From positions 6,138,001 through 6,202,000 of the forward strand of contig NZ_JAGSHX010000006.1 of assembly GCF_018138715.1 (NCBI RefSeq): DNA of 64,000 bases, given 5' to 3'. The notes below the pieces were generated by a model. The model did not search any database. It was given only the letters and a program-made list of their open reading frames with translations, and was not told the DNA's origin. Position 1 is the first letter of the stretch. Every line of letters begins with the position of its first letter. The DNA is from Streptomyces asiaticus. Lineage in GTDB: Bacteria > Actinomycetota > Actinomycetes > Streptomycetales > Streptomycetaceae. Positions 9,055-20,449 of this stretch are shown piece by piece. A program made the position numbers and the translations under genes.

Positions 9055-10293
9055 GTGACAAGCGTCGTCTTCGTCCACGGCACGGGGGTCCGGGCCAAGT
9101 CGTACGAGAAGAGCTTCGCACGGGTCATGAGCGGCCTGGGGCGGGTGAGAGCCGATGTCCGGGTCGCCCGCTGTTTCTGGGGCGAGGAGCACGGAGCCTC
9201 GCTGGGGCTCGGCGGGGCGTCGCTCCCGGTGCGCACCAAGAACCGCGGCGTCGGCGGTGACGGCGCGCTGGACGAGGACGATCCGCTGGCCGTATGGGCG
9301 CTGCTGGAGGTGGATCCGCTCGCGGAGCTGCGGGAGTTCGCGCAGGCGGCGCACGACGACGGCGAGGAGACGGGCTTCGCGCCCGGCCGCGTCGACCCCT
9401 GGGAGACCGTCGCCGACACGGTGCGCGGGCTGACGCTCGCCGGCACCGGGCAGACCGGTGGCGGTCTGCCCCGGCTCGTCGCGGATCTCGCGCCGCATCT
9501 CGACGAGGCCGCCGACCGCGTGGCCGACGAGATCTCCGGCAGCCTGGGCGGCAGCTCGCCCGCCGACGGCATCGAGCCCATCGCGGCCCGCGCCGTGTAC
9601 GCCCTGGCCGTCCAGCTGGCCGAGGGTCCGTACGGCGACGACGAGCCGCTCGCGGTGGACGGCGCCGACCGCGACGCGGTCGTCGGCGCGCTCACCGATC
9701 AGCTGGGCGGCGGTGACCGGGGCGGATTCGTCGCCGGTGCCGCGAAGGGCGTCGCCGTACGGGCGTTCAACGCCTACGTTTCGCCGTTCTCCTGGCTGGC
9801 CCAGGCCCAACGGGGCCGGATCACCAAGGGTTCCGTCCCGGCCAGTGGCGACATCCTCCGCTATCAGGTGCGCGGCGCCGGGGTGCGCGCCGCGATCCGG
9901 GCGGCGGTGCGCGACGCGGTCGAGACGGGGGACGGCCCGGTGGTGCTGCTCGCCCACAGCCTCGGCGGTATCGCCTGCGTCGATCTGCTCGCCGAGCCCG
10001 ATCCGCCCGCCGGGGTGGAGCTGCTGGTGACGGTCGGCTCCCAGGCGCCGTTCCTCTACGAGCTGGACGCGCTCACCGCGCTGCGCCGTGATGAACCGCT
10101 GCCCGGCGCCTTCCCCCGCTGGATCAACGTCTACGACGAGCGGGATCTGCTCGGCTTCGTCGGGGAGAAGGTCTTCCCCGGCCGGGTCACCGATCTGCGC
10201 GTCAACACTCGCCAGCCCTTCCCGCGCGCCCACACCTCGTACTTCGCCCATCAGCGGCTGTACGACCTGCTGGCCCCGGAGCTGCCGAAGTGA
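9055..10293 (+). CDS. Alpha/beta hydrolase (lipase-like), first gene of the caspase-VMAP operon
   Basis: A roughly 412-residue alpha/beta hydrolase with no signal peptide, so probably cytoplasmic. The oxyanion-side motif VVFVHGTG is at residues 4-11 and the nucleophile elbow AHSLGG is at about 300-305 (Ser302). A long poorly conserved insert lies between them. GTG at 9055 is preferred because GGGGGGA precedes it by 5 bases and the protein then begins at the first strand; the frame is open from 9007. Its stop overlaps the next start by 4 bp (GTGA), so it is translationally coupled to the caspase gene. It may be a lipase or esterase effector of the system; this is inference from context. Confidence 0.85.
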   Translation: MTSVVFVHGTGVRAKSYEKSFARVMSGLGRVRADVRVARCFWGEEHGASLGLGGASLPVRTKNRGVGGDGALDEDDPLAVWALLEVDPLAELREFAQAAHDDGEETGFAPGRVDPWETVADTVRGLTLAGTGQTGGGLPRLVADLAPHLDEAADRVADEISGSLGGSSPADGIEPIAARAVYALAVQLAEGPYGDDEPLAVDGADRDAVVGALTDQLGGGDRGGFVAGAAKGVAVRAFNAYVSPFSWLAQAQRGRITKGSVPASGDILRYQVRGAGVRAAIRAAVRDAVETGDGPVVLLAHSLGGIACVDLLAEPDPPAGVELLVTVGSQAPFLYELDALTALRRDEPLPGAFPRWINVYDERDLLGFVGEKVFPGRVTDLRVNTRQPFPRAHTSYFAHQRLYDLLAPELPK

Positions 10294-12524
10294 CAGCGGT
10301 GGAGCACGACTGGCGCCGCACCCACGCCGTGATCGTGGCGGTCGAGCAGTACAGCGGCGGTGATGGCTGGACCCTCGACGGCCCGGTGAACGACGCGCTC
10401 GCGATGCGGACGTGGCTGACCGGGCTGGGCGTGCCGCCGGAGAACATCCGCCTGCTGGCCTCGCCCACGGAGGGGAACAAGGCCGCCGTGGAAGCGGCGG
10501 ACCGCGACTACCGCCCGGCGGACGGCCCCACCATCCGTCAGGTCTTCATGGAGGAGCTGCGGTCCCTCGACGCGGACCGGCTGTGGATCTACTGGGCGGG
10601 GCACGGCGTACAGGCCCCGGGAGGCAGCTGGAGCCTGCTGTACCCGGAGACCCGGGACCGGGACATGCGGGGTCTCGACGCGCTGAACCTGATGACGCTG
10701 CTGCGCACCGAGCATCTGCCGAAGTGGGGCGTGGACCGGGTCACCGTGGTCATCGACGCCTGCTGGCAGGCCCTTCCCCTCCGCACCCACCTGATGATCG
10801 CCGAGCCGGAAAAGCTCACCAAGAGGCCGGTGATCAACAACGCCCGCGAGATCTACTGGATGCGCGCCTGTCAGCCCGGGGCGGTGTCCAAGAACCAGCA
10901 GGGCGCGGGCCTGTTCACGTCCGTGCTGTTACGGCAGCTCGAAGCGGCCTCCGCCGGCGGCGTGGCGCCGGACCTCGACCGGGTGTGGCAGGGGGTCCAG
11001 GACGAGTTCGAGCGGCTGGGCCGGGAGGAGGGACTGCGGCAGTTCCCGACCGTGCACATCAGCAGGGGAGACCGGAACGGTGAGGACATCCCGCTCGGCC
11101 CGCCCCCTTCGCCGCTGGACGAGCAGCAGCGGCGGGAGCGCGCCAAGCTGATCCACGCGATCGGCGCGCTGCTGGGAGAGCGTCCCGGACGCGCGGCGGA
11201 GGTCGTCGTCGGGCTCTGCGAGCAGTTCGCCACCGACCCGCCCGCCACGACGCCTCCCTCGGCCGAGGAACTGGTCGACTGGGCGCTGGAGAACCCGCAC
11301 GGCATCGTCACCCTCTTCGCGGAGCTGAGCGCGCAGGCCCCGGTCCGTACGGAGATCCGCAAGGCGTGCCACGTGCTCCAGAACCAGTGGCTGACCCGCG
11401 CCGAGCACGCGGAGCTGGTCGGGCTGCTGGAGCGGCTGGGCCGGCGGGGGCGGCACGACTTCGCCGAGGTCGCCCGCGAGAAGTACCCCACCATGGCCCT
11501 GCCGTCCCTCGACCCGGCCGCCCTGGTCGACGACCTCGAAGCGGTGCTGCTCCCTCCGCCGAAACAACTCCCGCAGCTGCTGCGTGTCGTGGAGCACTTC
11601 GCCGCGCTCTGCGGGGGAGCGGTCGCGGGAGAACTGCAAGCGTGGTCGCTGGAGTGCGCCAAGCGGATCGATCTCGAGGGCCAGCTGCACGAACGGCGCG
11701 GTGAAGCGCAGGAACACGCCGAGCGCGTACAGGCCGACCCGGACACCGTCACGGACCAGGGGGCACCTCCCGGCGGTGGCTGGGGGAGCATCCAGATACG
11801 GCTCCACGCACCGAGCGGGGACGGGCAGCGGCGCGCCTATGAGGTCTGGTCGCGGCGCGGTGACAACGTCAACTCCCTGGCGAAGGCCGATACCCCCGCC
11901 TCGCTGGAGGAGATACAGCGCGGCCTCGATCGCCTCCTGGGCGGGCATGCCCGCACCCATGACACGCTGGTGGAGTTCTTCGTGACCCCCACCGACCTGG
12001 AACTGGCCGTGCACCGCTGGCAGCTCGACGCCGAGGGGCGGCTGGAGCGCTCGCTCGGCACGGAATATCCGGTCGTCGTGCGCTGCGCCGAACTCCGGGA
12101 GCACCAGCGGCATCTGTGGGAGCGGCGCTGGGAGCGGGTCGGTACCGCGGGCACCGAGGATCTGCACTGGCTGTCCGCCCACTATGAGACGTTCAAGCAG
12201 GTCAACGGCGACCTCCAGGGCCAGGAGGACGCTCCGGGCGTGGTGCTGACGTCCCCGGTGCGGGCTCGTTCGGAGGTCTTCAACGCCTGTCTGTTCGGCG
12301 GCGTGCCCGTCCTCATATGGCATGGCGAGGCGGAGGGCGCCGCCGCGCAGGCCGAGTTGGAGACCCTGCTCCGCACCGAACGGCTGCGGTCCCTGCCTCA
12401 GCATCTGCGCAAGCTCCGGTCGGCGAGCGAGGCCGACGCGAGCCACCACGGCCGCCATATGGCCCTTCTGTGGGACGATCCGCACCGCCCGCTCCCCGAC
12501 CAGCTCGACCTGTCCGCACCCTGA
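10290..12524 (+). CDS. Caspase-like protease fused to a VMAP-type C-terminal domain
   Basis: A 744-residue cytoplasmic protein. Residues 10-230 are a caspase-like (C14) domain: the catalytic His is in YWAGHG (H105) and the Cys in VVIDACWQ (C158). Residues about 280-480 are mostly helical and I cannot assign them. Residues about 500-744 (VEFFVTPTDLELAVHRW, YPVVVRCAELRE, GVPVLIWHGEAE) match my recollection of the vWA-MoxR-associated protein C-terminal domain (VMAP-C). In VMAP systems the protease or other effector is thought to be released by the MoxR/vWA partners. A dispersed genomic repeat is translated in frame at 11754-11787 as a Pro/Gly linker. GTG start overlaps the upstream stop. Confidence 0.88.
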   Translation: MTAVEHDWRRTHAVIVAVEQYSGGDGWTLDGPVNDALAMRTWLTGLGVPPENIRLLASPTEGNKAAVEAADRDYRPADGPTIRQVFMEELRSLDADRLWIYWAGHGVQAPGGSWSLLYPETRDRDMRGLDALNLMTLLRTEHLPKWGVDRVTVVIDACWQALPLRTHLMIAEPEKLTKRPVINNAREIYWMRACQPGAVSKNQQGAGLFTSVLLRQLEAASAGGVAPDLDRVWQGVQDEFERLGREEGLRQFPTVHISRGDRNGEDIPLGPPPSPLDEQQRRERAKLIHAIGALLGERPGRAAEVVVGLCEQFATDPPATTPPSAEELVDWALENPHGIVTLFAELSAQAPVRTEIRKACHVLQNQWLTRAEHAELVGLLERLGRRGRHDFAEVAREKYPTMALPSLDPAALVDDLEAVLLPPPKQLPQLLRVVEHFAALCGGAVAGELQAWSLECAKRIDLEGQLHERRGEAQEHAERVQADPDTVTDQGAPPGGGWGSIQIRLHAPSGDGQRRAYEVWSRRGDNVNSLAKADTPASLEEIQRGLDRLLGGHARTHDTLVEFFVTPTDLELAVHRWQLDAEGRLERSLGTEYPVVVRCAELREHQRHLWERRWERVGTAGTEDLHWLSAHYETFKQVNGDLQGQEDAPGVVLTSPVRARSEVFNACLFGGVPVLIWHGEAEGAAAQAELETLLRTERLRSLPQHLRKLRSASEADASHHGRHMALLWDDPHRPLPDQLDLSAP
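11754..11787 (+). repeat. Dispersed repeat (CCTCCC-GGTGGCTGGGGG) inside the caspase gene
   Basis: About 34 bp very close to the intergenic repeat at 25322-25352, 32212-32242 and, inverted, 61350-61382. Here it is read in frame and encodes a Gln-Gly-Ala-Pro-Pro-Gly-Gly-Gly-Trp-Gly linker just before the VMAP-C region. Confidence 0.75.
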
Positions 12525-12539
12525 GGAGAGACGAAGAAG

Positions 12540-13502
12540 ATGGCACAGGACTGGAGGCTCTTCCAGGGCGGCGACACCCGGCCCCACAAGGTGGAGACCT
12601 GGCCCCCCGCCCCGCCGTGGCGGCGCTTCGGCGATGACGCGCGGCGCCGGGACACGGAGCGGCCGCTGCCGTATCTGATCTCCGACGAGGACCGCGACGT
12701 CGTCAACATGGCGCTGCATCTGCACCGCCCGCTGCTGGTCACCGGCCGGCCAGGCACCGGCAAGTCGACCCTGGCCCACGCCATCGCCCGCGAGCTGATG
12801 CTGGGCGAGGTGCTGCACTGGCCGGTCAACAGCCGCTCCACGCTCACCGAGGGCCTCTACTCATACGACGCGGTGGGCAGGCTGCGCGAAGCCTCCCTCA
12901 AGCGGCGCGCCGACGAGACCGCCGGGACCGAACCGGACATCGGCGACTATCTGCGGCTCGGCCCGCTCGGCACCGCGCTTCTTCCGGCCCGCACACCGCG
13001 GGTGCTGCTCGTGGACGAGCTCGACAAGGGCGATGTCGACCTGCCCAATGACCTCCTTACGGTCTTCGAGGAGGGTGAGTTCGAGATCCCGGAGCTGGCC
13101 CGCCTGGGGGAGGGGAGGACGGTCCATGTGCAGTACGCCGGCTCCCGGGAGAAGGTCGGGATCACCAGCGGCTGGGTCAGCTGCTCCGTCTTCCCCGTCG
13201 TCGTCATCACCAGCAACGGTGAGCGCGAGTTCCCCCCGGCGTTTCTGCGCCGCTGCGTCCGGCTCGACCTCAAGCAGCCCGACGAGGCGCAGCTCCAGCG
13301 CATCGTCACCATGCATCTGGGCGAGGAGGTCGGCGCGCGGGCCCAGGAGCTGATCGCCGACTTCGTGTCCCGGCGCAACGAGCGGGAGCTGGCCACCGAC
13401 CAGCTGCTCAACGCGGTCCGGCTGCGCTCCTCCGGGGTGCGGGTCGACCAGGACGTCCTCGACAAGCTGTTCCGCTCGCTGAACGAAGTCGACGCGCAAT
13501 GA
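12540..13502 (+). CDS. MoxR-family AAA+ ATPase
   Basis: A 320-residue AAA+ chaperone-like ATPase. Walker A is GRPGTGKST (residues 69-77), Walker B is VLLVDE (155-160), sensor 1 is TSNGE (224-228), and the arginine finger region is FLRRC near 236-240. MoxR ATPases typically work with a vWA-domain protein encoded next door, as here: the stop overlaps the ATG of the vWA-TPR gene by 4 bp (ATGA). The start follows a GGAGAGACGAAGAAG purine tract, 15 bp after the caspase stop. Inferred role: remodels or gates the caspase-VMAP effector together with the vWA protein. Confidence 0.93.
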   Translation: MAQDWRLFQGGDTRPHKVETWPPAPPWRRFGDDARRRDTERPLPYLISDEDRDVVNMALHLHRPLLVTGRPGTGKSTLAHAIARELMLGEVLHWPVNSRSTLTEGLYSYDAVGRLREASLKRRADETAGTEPDIGDYLRLGPLGTALLPARTPRVLLVDELDKGDVDLPNDLLTVFEEGEFEIPELARLGEGRTVHVQYAGSREKVGITSGWVSCSVFPVVVITSNGEREFPPAFLRRCVRLDLKQPDEAQLQRIVTMHLGEEVGARAQELIADFVSRRNERELATDQLLNAVRLRSSGVRVDQDVLDKLFRSLNEVDAQ

Positions 13503-16500
13503 TCGAGCGGCTGTGCGCCCTGCTGGAGGACGCGGGGGTCGAGCTCTCCGAGGTGGAGCTGCGCGACGTCCTGTGGTTCGCCGCCACCACCGCCCCGGCG
13601 CGCGGCGAAGGGGACGGCGACGAACCGGCGCCGTCCCGGCGTTCCGCCGCTCCCGCCTCCGGCGCGGCCGACGGCGAGGACGAGGCGAAGGGCGCCCAGC
13701 GGCAGCTCCCCGGGGCGCTCACCCCCGGCGAACCCGAGCCAGGACCCCTCGTCCCCGCCGGGCTCTACGCCCCCGGCGCCGCCCGCCCCGCCGCGGCCCG
13801 CCCGGCGCGTGCCGTCGGCGTCCGGGGCGTCCGGGCGCTCCCCGGGACGCGCCGGCTGTCCCGCGCGCTGCGGCCGCTGCGGCGCAGCGTGCCGTCGCGC
13901 ACGTCCTTCCGCGTCGACGAGACCGCCACCGCCGAGTGGATCGCCGAGACCGGTCTGCCGGACGTGGTGCTGCGCCCCCGCCCGGAGCGCTGGCTGAGCG
14001 TCGCGCTCATCGTGGACGACGGCCCGTCGATGGTGCTGTGGCAGCAGCTCGCCGCCGAGGTGCGCGGACTGCTGGAGCGTCAGGGCGCCTTCCGCTCCGT
14101 ACGGACCTACGGCCTGGACAGCGCCCAAGAGGACCGACCGGTGCTCAGGGCGCGGCCGTACGCCCCCGGCGCCCCGCGCCGCACCGCCCGCCAGCTCACC
14201 GACACCTCCGGCCGCACCGTGATGCTGGTCCTCTCGGACGGGGTGGGCCCGGGGTGGCGCGGCGGCGCGATTCCGCGGCTGCTGCGCCGCTGGGCCCGCC
14301 ACTCACCGGTGGCGGTGCTCCAGCCGCTGCCCGCGCGGATGTGGCCGGAGCGCGGTATGCCCACCCAGCGGTTGCTGGTCGACGCGGGCGGCCGCGAGGG
14401 CGCGCCGGGCCGCGCCCTGTCGGTGCGCCATCCGGTGCTGCCGCGCGGCCTGGTGTCGTACGAGGGCATGACACCGGTGCCCGTGCTGGAGCTGGCCGAG
14501 GGCGAGCTGGGCGCGTGGGCGGCGCTCACCGGTACGGGCGGCGGCGGTGAGCCGCTGCCGGTGATGCTGCTGGACGGCGCGGAGAAGCCGGTGGCCGCGC
14601 GGGCCACGGCCCAGGTCCCCGAGCCGAGCGCCGAGGAGCGGCTGCGCCGCTTCCGGGGCGCCGCCTCGCCCGAGGCCCAGCGCCTGGCCGGGGCGCTGGC
14701 CACGGTCCATCCGCTGACCCTGCCGGTGATGCGGCTGATCCACCAGGCGGGCGCGGGCCGTGGGGAGCGCTTCCACCCGGCGCAGCTGGCCGAGGTGTTC
14801 CTGGGCGGGCTGCTGCGCAGACGGGAGGGGAGCGCGGAGGAGTACGAGTTCCACCCCGGCGTCGTGGATCTGCTGCTGGACGCGGTCCGGACGTCGGACG
14901 CGCTGGAGACGGCGGCGCAGGTCACCGAGTTCCTGCTGCACCGTCAGGGCAGCGGCCCCGAGTTCCGCGCCCGGCTCTCGGGCGACCACGGGGACTCCCG
15001 CGTCGCCGAGGAGGCCCTTCCGTTCGCGGCGGCCTCACCGGAGCTGCTGTCGCGGCTCGGACTGCTGGAGGACGCGGCGGAGGAGGAGCCGCCGCTGGAG
15101 CGGCAGGAGCCCCCGCGGCAGCCGCCCGAACCGGCCACCCCGCCCCCGACCCGCGAGGTCCCGCCCCGGTCCTACACCTCGGAGCGGGTCCAGCCGCTGA
15201 TGATCGCGCTGGTGCGGCGGCTCGCGGCGGACAACGGATTGCCGAGGGGGGTGCGCTACCAGGTCGACCAGGTGCTGGACAACGCCGACGCGCGGAACGA
15301 GGAATCCGGCTGGTGGGGCGTGCGGTTCCTGCCCAACCTGGCCTATGAGCTCGTCAGGGCCGGATGGAATGCGTACGCCGAGGAGCTGAAGGAGGCGGCG
15401 CGGGAGCAGATCGCGGGGCTGAGGTCCGCTGAGGACCTCGAATCCCGCAACCTCCGTGGGCATTTGGCGATCACCCTGAACAAGCTCGGGGAGCGCGACG
15501 AGGCGGAGCGCGAGCTGCGGGCGGTGGTCGCGGTCTCGGCGCGGGTGCACGGCGAGGAGCACGACTACACCCTCTTCGCCCGCAGCTACCTCGTGGACCT
15601 GCTCCACGACGCCGGGCGGCTGGAGGCGGCGGCGGAGGAGTCCCGCACGCTGCTCGAGGCGTGGAACCGGCGGGAAGGCGGCGACCATCGGGCGGAGGTC
15701 CTGTCCCGGCGCCAGGTCTACGGGCGGGTGCTGGTGGACCTCGCGCGCGTGGAGGAGGCCGCGCGGGAGTTCCGGACCGTGGCCGCCGGGCGGCGGGAGC
15801 TGGACGGCCCCAGGCATGCCAGGACCGTGACCCCGCGGGTCTGGCTGGCCGTCGCGCTGCGCAGGCTCGGGCTGTACGACGAGGCCGAGGCCGAGCTGCG
15901 GTCGGTGGTCGAGGACTGCCGCTCGGCGGAGTCGGACGTGGACGACGCGCTGCTGACGGCGGAGTTCGCCCTCGGCGAGCTCTTGGACACCAGACAGCGC
16001 AACGAAGAGGCCGAGGCGCTGTGGCGGGAGTTGGTCGAGCGGACCTCCGCGGGCCTGAAGCCGTGGAACTGGCGGATCCGCCGTGCGCGGCGCAACCGCA
16101 TTCACCGGCTGCGCGCCCTGAGCCGGTACGCCGAGGCGGAGGCCGAGCTCGACACGCTGGTGGAGGAGACGGTCGGCACGCTCGGGAAATGGCACGACGA
16201 CTCGCTCATCGCCCAGCGGCTGCGCGCGTTCGTCCTGGAGGACCAGGGGCGGTACGACGATGCGCGGCCGATCTACCGCGAACTCCTGGAACAGCAGATC
16301 CCGGTGTTCGGGGAGGACCATTCCAACGTCCTGAGCACGCGCTACTGCCTGGCGACCAGCATGCGGCTGGCGGGGCTGAACGAGGAGGCGCTGGCGGAGT
16401 ACACCGAGGTGCTCGACGACTGGCTCCGCGTCGTCGGACCGGATAACCAGTCGACCCTCATGACCCGGGGCGGCCGGGCCAGAACCCTGGCCAACCTGGG

Positions 16501-17020
16501 ACGCCGGGAGGAGGCCGAGGCCGAATACCGCGTGGTCGTGGAGGGGGAGGCCCGGGTCCTTGGCCGGGACGCCCCGCTCGCGCTGACGACACGTCTGAAC
16601 CTGGCGGCGCTGATGCGCGATCAGGATCGCTATGAGGAGGCCGAGGCGGAATTCCGCCAGGTGGTCGAGGGGCGCGTCCGGGCGCTGGGCGCCGAGGCCG
16701 AGGCGACGCTGGCCGCGCGGCACAGCTGGGGGTACGTGCTCAACAAGCTCGGCCGGTTCGCGGAGGCCGAGCGGGAGATCCGGGAGACGATCAGGGGGCG
16801 GCTCCGCGTGCTGGGCCCGGAGAACACCGGAACCCTCTGGACCCGCCACAACCTCGGCATCACCCTCAAGGGCCTCGGCCGCCTCGACGAGGCGGAGGCC
16901 GAGTGGCGGGCCGTGCTCGAGATCTGCGAGCGCGTTCTGGGCGACGAGCACAACTGCACCGTGAAGACCCGCGAGGCCCTCGCCGGGTTGCGGGAGCCCG
17001 GGGACGACCAGGCGTCCTGA
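13499..17020 (+). CDS. SAV_2336-like vWA protein with C-terminal TPR array
   Basis: A very large 1173-residue protein. Residues 1-35 are the short N-terminal helical segment typical of SAV_2336-related proteins. Residues about 160-330 are a vWA-like fold with a degenerate metal site: D173-x-G-x-S177 in VDDGPSM, then LVLSDGVGPGW. Residues about 560-610 are a Pro/Glu linker. Residues about 640-1170 hold roughly twelve 42-residue TPRs of kinesin-light-chain type (for example LGRLDEAEAEWRAVLEICER). The TPRs suggest a sensor or docking surface. Start and stop overlap place it last in the operon. It is the vWA partner of the MoxR ATPase by family logic. Confidence 0.9.
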   Translation: MIERLCALLEDAGVELSEVELRDVLWFAATTAPARGEGDGDEPAPSRRSAAPASGAADGEDEAKGAQRQLPGALTPGEPEPGPLVPAGLYAPGAARPAAARPARAVGVRGVRALPGTRRLSRALRPLRRSVPSRTSFRVDETATAEWIAETGLPDVVLRPRPERWLSVALIVDDGPSMVLWQQLAAEVRGLLERQGAFRSVRTYGLDSAQEDRPVLRARPYAPGAPRRTARQLTDTSGRTVMLVLSDGVGPGWRGGAIPRLLRRWARHSPVAVLQPLPARMWPERGMPTQRLLVDAGGREGAPGRALSVRHPVLPRGLVSYEGMTPVPVLELAEGELGAWAALTGTGGGGEPLPVMLLDGAEKPVAARATAQVPEPSAEERLRRFRGAASPEAQRLAGALATVHPLTLPVMRLIHQAGAGRGERFHPAQLAEVFLGGLLRRREGSAEEYEFHPGVVDLLLDAVRTSDALETAAQVTEFLLHRQGSGPEFRARLSGDHGDSRVAEEALPFAAASPELLSRLGLLEDAAEEEPPLERQEPPRQPPEPATPPPTREVPPRSYTSERVQPLMIALVRRLAADNGLPRGVRYQVDQVLDNADARNEESGWWGVRFLPNLAYELVRAGWNAYAEELKEAAREQIAGLRSAEDLESRNLRGHLAITLNKLGERDEAERELRAVVAVSARVHGEEHDYTLFARSYLVDLLHDAGRLEAAAEESRTLLEAWNRREGGDHRAEVLSRRQVYGRVLVDLARVEEAAREFRTVAAGRRELDGPRHARTVTPRVWLAVALRRLGLYDEAEAELRSVVEDCRSAESDVDDALLTAEFALGELLDTRQRNEEAEALWRELVERTSAGLKPWNWRIRRARRNRIHRLRALSRYAEAEAELDTLVEETVGTLGKWHDDSLIAQRLRAFVLEDQGRYDDARPIYRELLEQQIPVFGEDHSNVLSTRYCLATSMRLAGLNEEALAEYTEVLDDWLRVVGPDNQSTLMTRGGRARTLANLGRREEAEAEYRVVVEGEARVLGRDAPLALTTRLNLAALMRDQDRYEEAEAEFRQVVEGRVRALGAEAEATLAARHSWGYVLNKLGRFAEAEREIRETIRGRLRVLGPENTGTLWTRHNLGITLKGLGRLDEAEAEWRAVLEICERVLGDEHNCTVKTREALAGLREPGDDQAS

Positions 17021-17049
17021 AATATGGCGCGATCCATTCGCTGAGGACG

Positions 17050-17106
17050 GCGGTCCCCGGCTCCCTGATGCGAAGCGGGGCCGCATCAGCCGTATCAGGG
17101 GACCGC
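17050..17106 (+). terminator. Nested hairpin after the conflict operon
   Basis: Outer arms GCGGTCCCC (17050-17058) and GGGGACCGC (17098-17106) enclose inner arms CTGATGCG (17065-17072) and CGCATCAG (17082-17089). It begins 30 bp past the vWA-TPR stop, so it is a likely terminator. There is no T-run, as is usual in Streptomyces. Confidence 0.6.
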
Positions 17107-17587
17107 GGAGGTGCTGCCCCTCGTCATTCGCGGAGGTGGTCGTCCCCTCTTCCCGGCGTGTCGCTCATCTGAGCGTGCCCCCTCTCGTTGTATCCAAAAG
17201 GCGAGACAATGGGCTGTGACAAGGCGTGATTCTCGCCACTCTGATCGGGTCTTCGCTCAGATGAGCGGCAACCGAGAGGTGAATCGGTGGCATCCCGCTG
17301 TGCTCACCTCTCCAATGCGTGGCACTCAGTGCCACCTACTTGATGTTCGACACCTCGAACCATCGGTTACGTATAGTGAAATTCCAAGCGTCCATCACGG
17401 GCGGAGGGTGGGTGTGTGTTCGAGGCTTGAAGACATCTCGTAAGGGTCTCGTTCGGGCGCCGCACTTTCGAACACGTGGCAGGCGGGTGGTTACAGCCGT
17501 ATGACGGTGGAGTGGACCTGCTCAGGGGCCTTTGATCTGGGTACGCTCCCCGCCGTCAGGGCAGCCGAGCCGAGGAGATCGAGTCCC
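17107..17587 (+). promoter_or_regulatory. Palindrome-rich ppdK upstream region
   Basis: About 480 bp without a convincing gene. CGCTCATCTGAGCG at 17162-17175 occurs again as its exact reverse complement at 17254-17267. GAGAGGTGA (17274-17282) pairs with TCACCTCTC (17304-17312). GTGGCACTCAGTGCCAC (17319-17335) is a perfect 7+3+7 palindrome. A TATAGT that could be a -10 lies near 17372. These may be regulator sites or leader-RNA structure for ppdK. No known riboswitch is recognised. Confidence 0.5.
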
Positions 17588-20314
<2,727 letters not shown>

Positions 20315-20393
20315 CGGCCGGTGAACCGGTAGCGGCCGGTAAGACCACCGGAGTCGGCGCCGGGAACACCCACCCTCACCCCCGGCGGCGGCT

Positions 20394-20440
20394 CCGGATC
20401 TCAAAGGGGGCGGCACCTTGTGCGGAGGTGCCGCCCCCTC
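20394..20440. repeat. 47-bp direct repeat, left copy, containing the ppdK terminator
   Basis: A 47-bp segment identical base for base to 23730-23776. Its centre is a 12-bp stem GGGGGCGGCACC (20406-20417) / GGTGCCGCCCCC (20427-20438) with a 9-nt loop, a good terminator for ppdK. The identity includes the non-stem flank CCGGATCTCAAA, so it is not just a shared hairpin. The two copies bracket a 3.3-kb cassette. Confidence 0.9.
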
Positions 20441-20449
20441 ATTCGTCTG

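Noticed and set aside
15035..17086. 683-codon open frame opposite the vWA-TPR gene
   Set aside because: It mirrors a GC-rich gene with strong codon-position bias; its translation is Arg/Pro/Gly-rich with no family pattern, and the plus strand gives clear domains.
17111..17443. 110-codon frame in the ppdK upstream region
   Set aside because: It crosses four palindromes, has no ribosome site and lacks Streptomyces codon bias.
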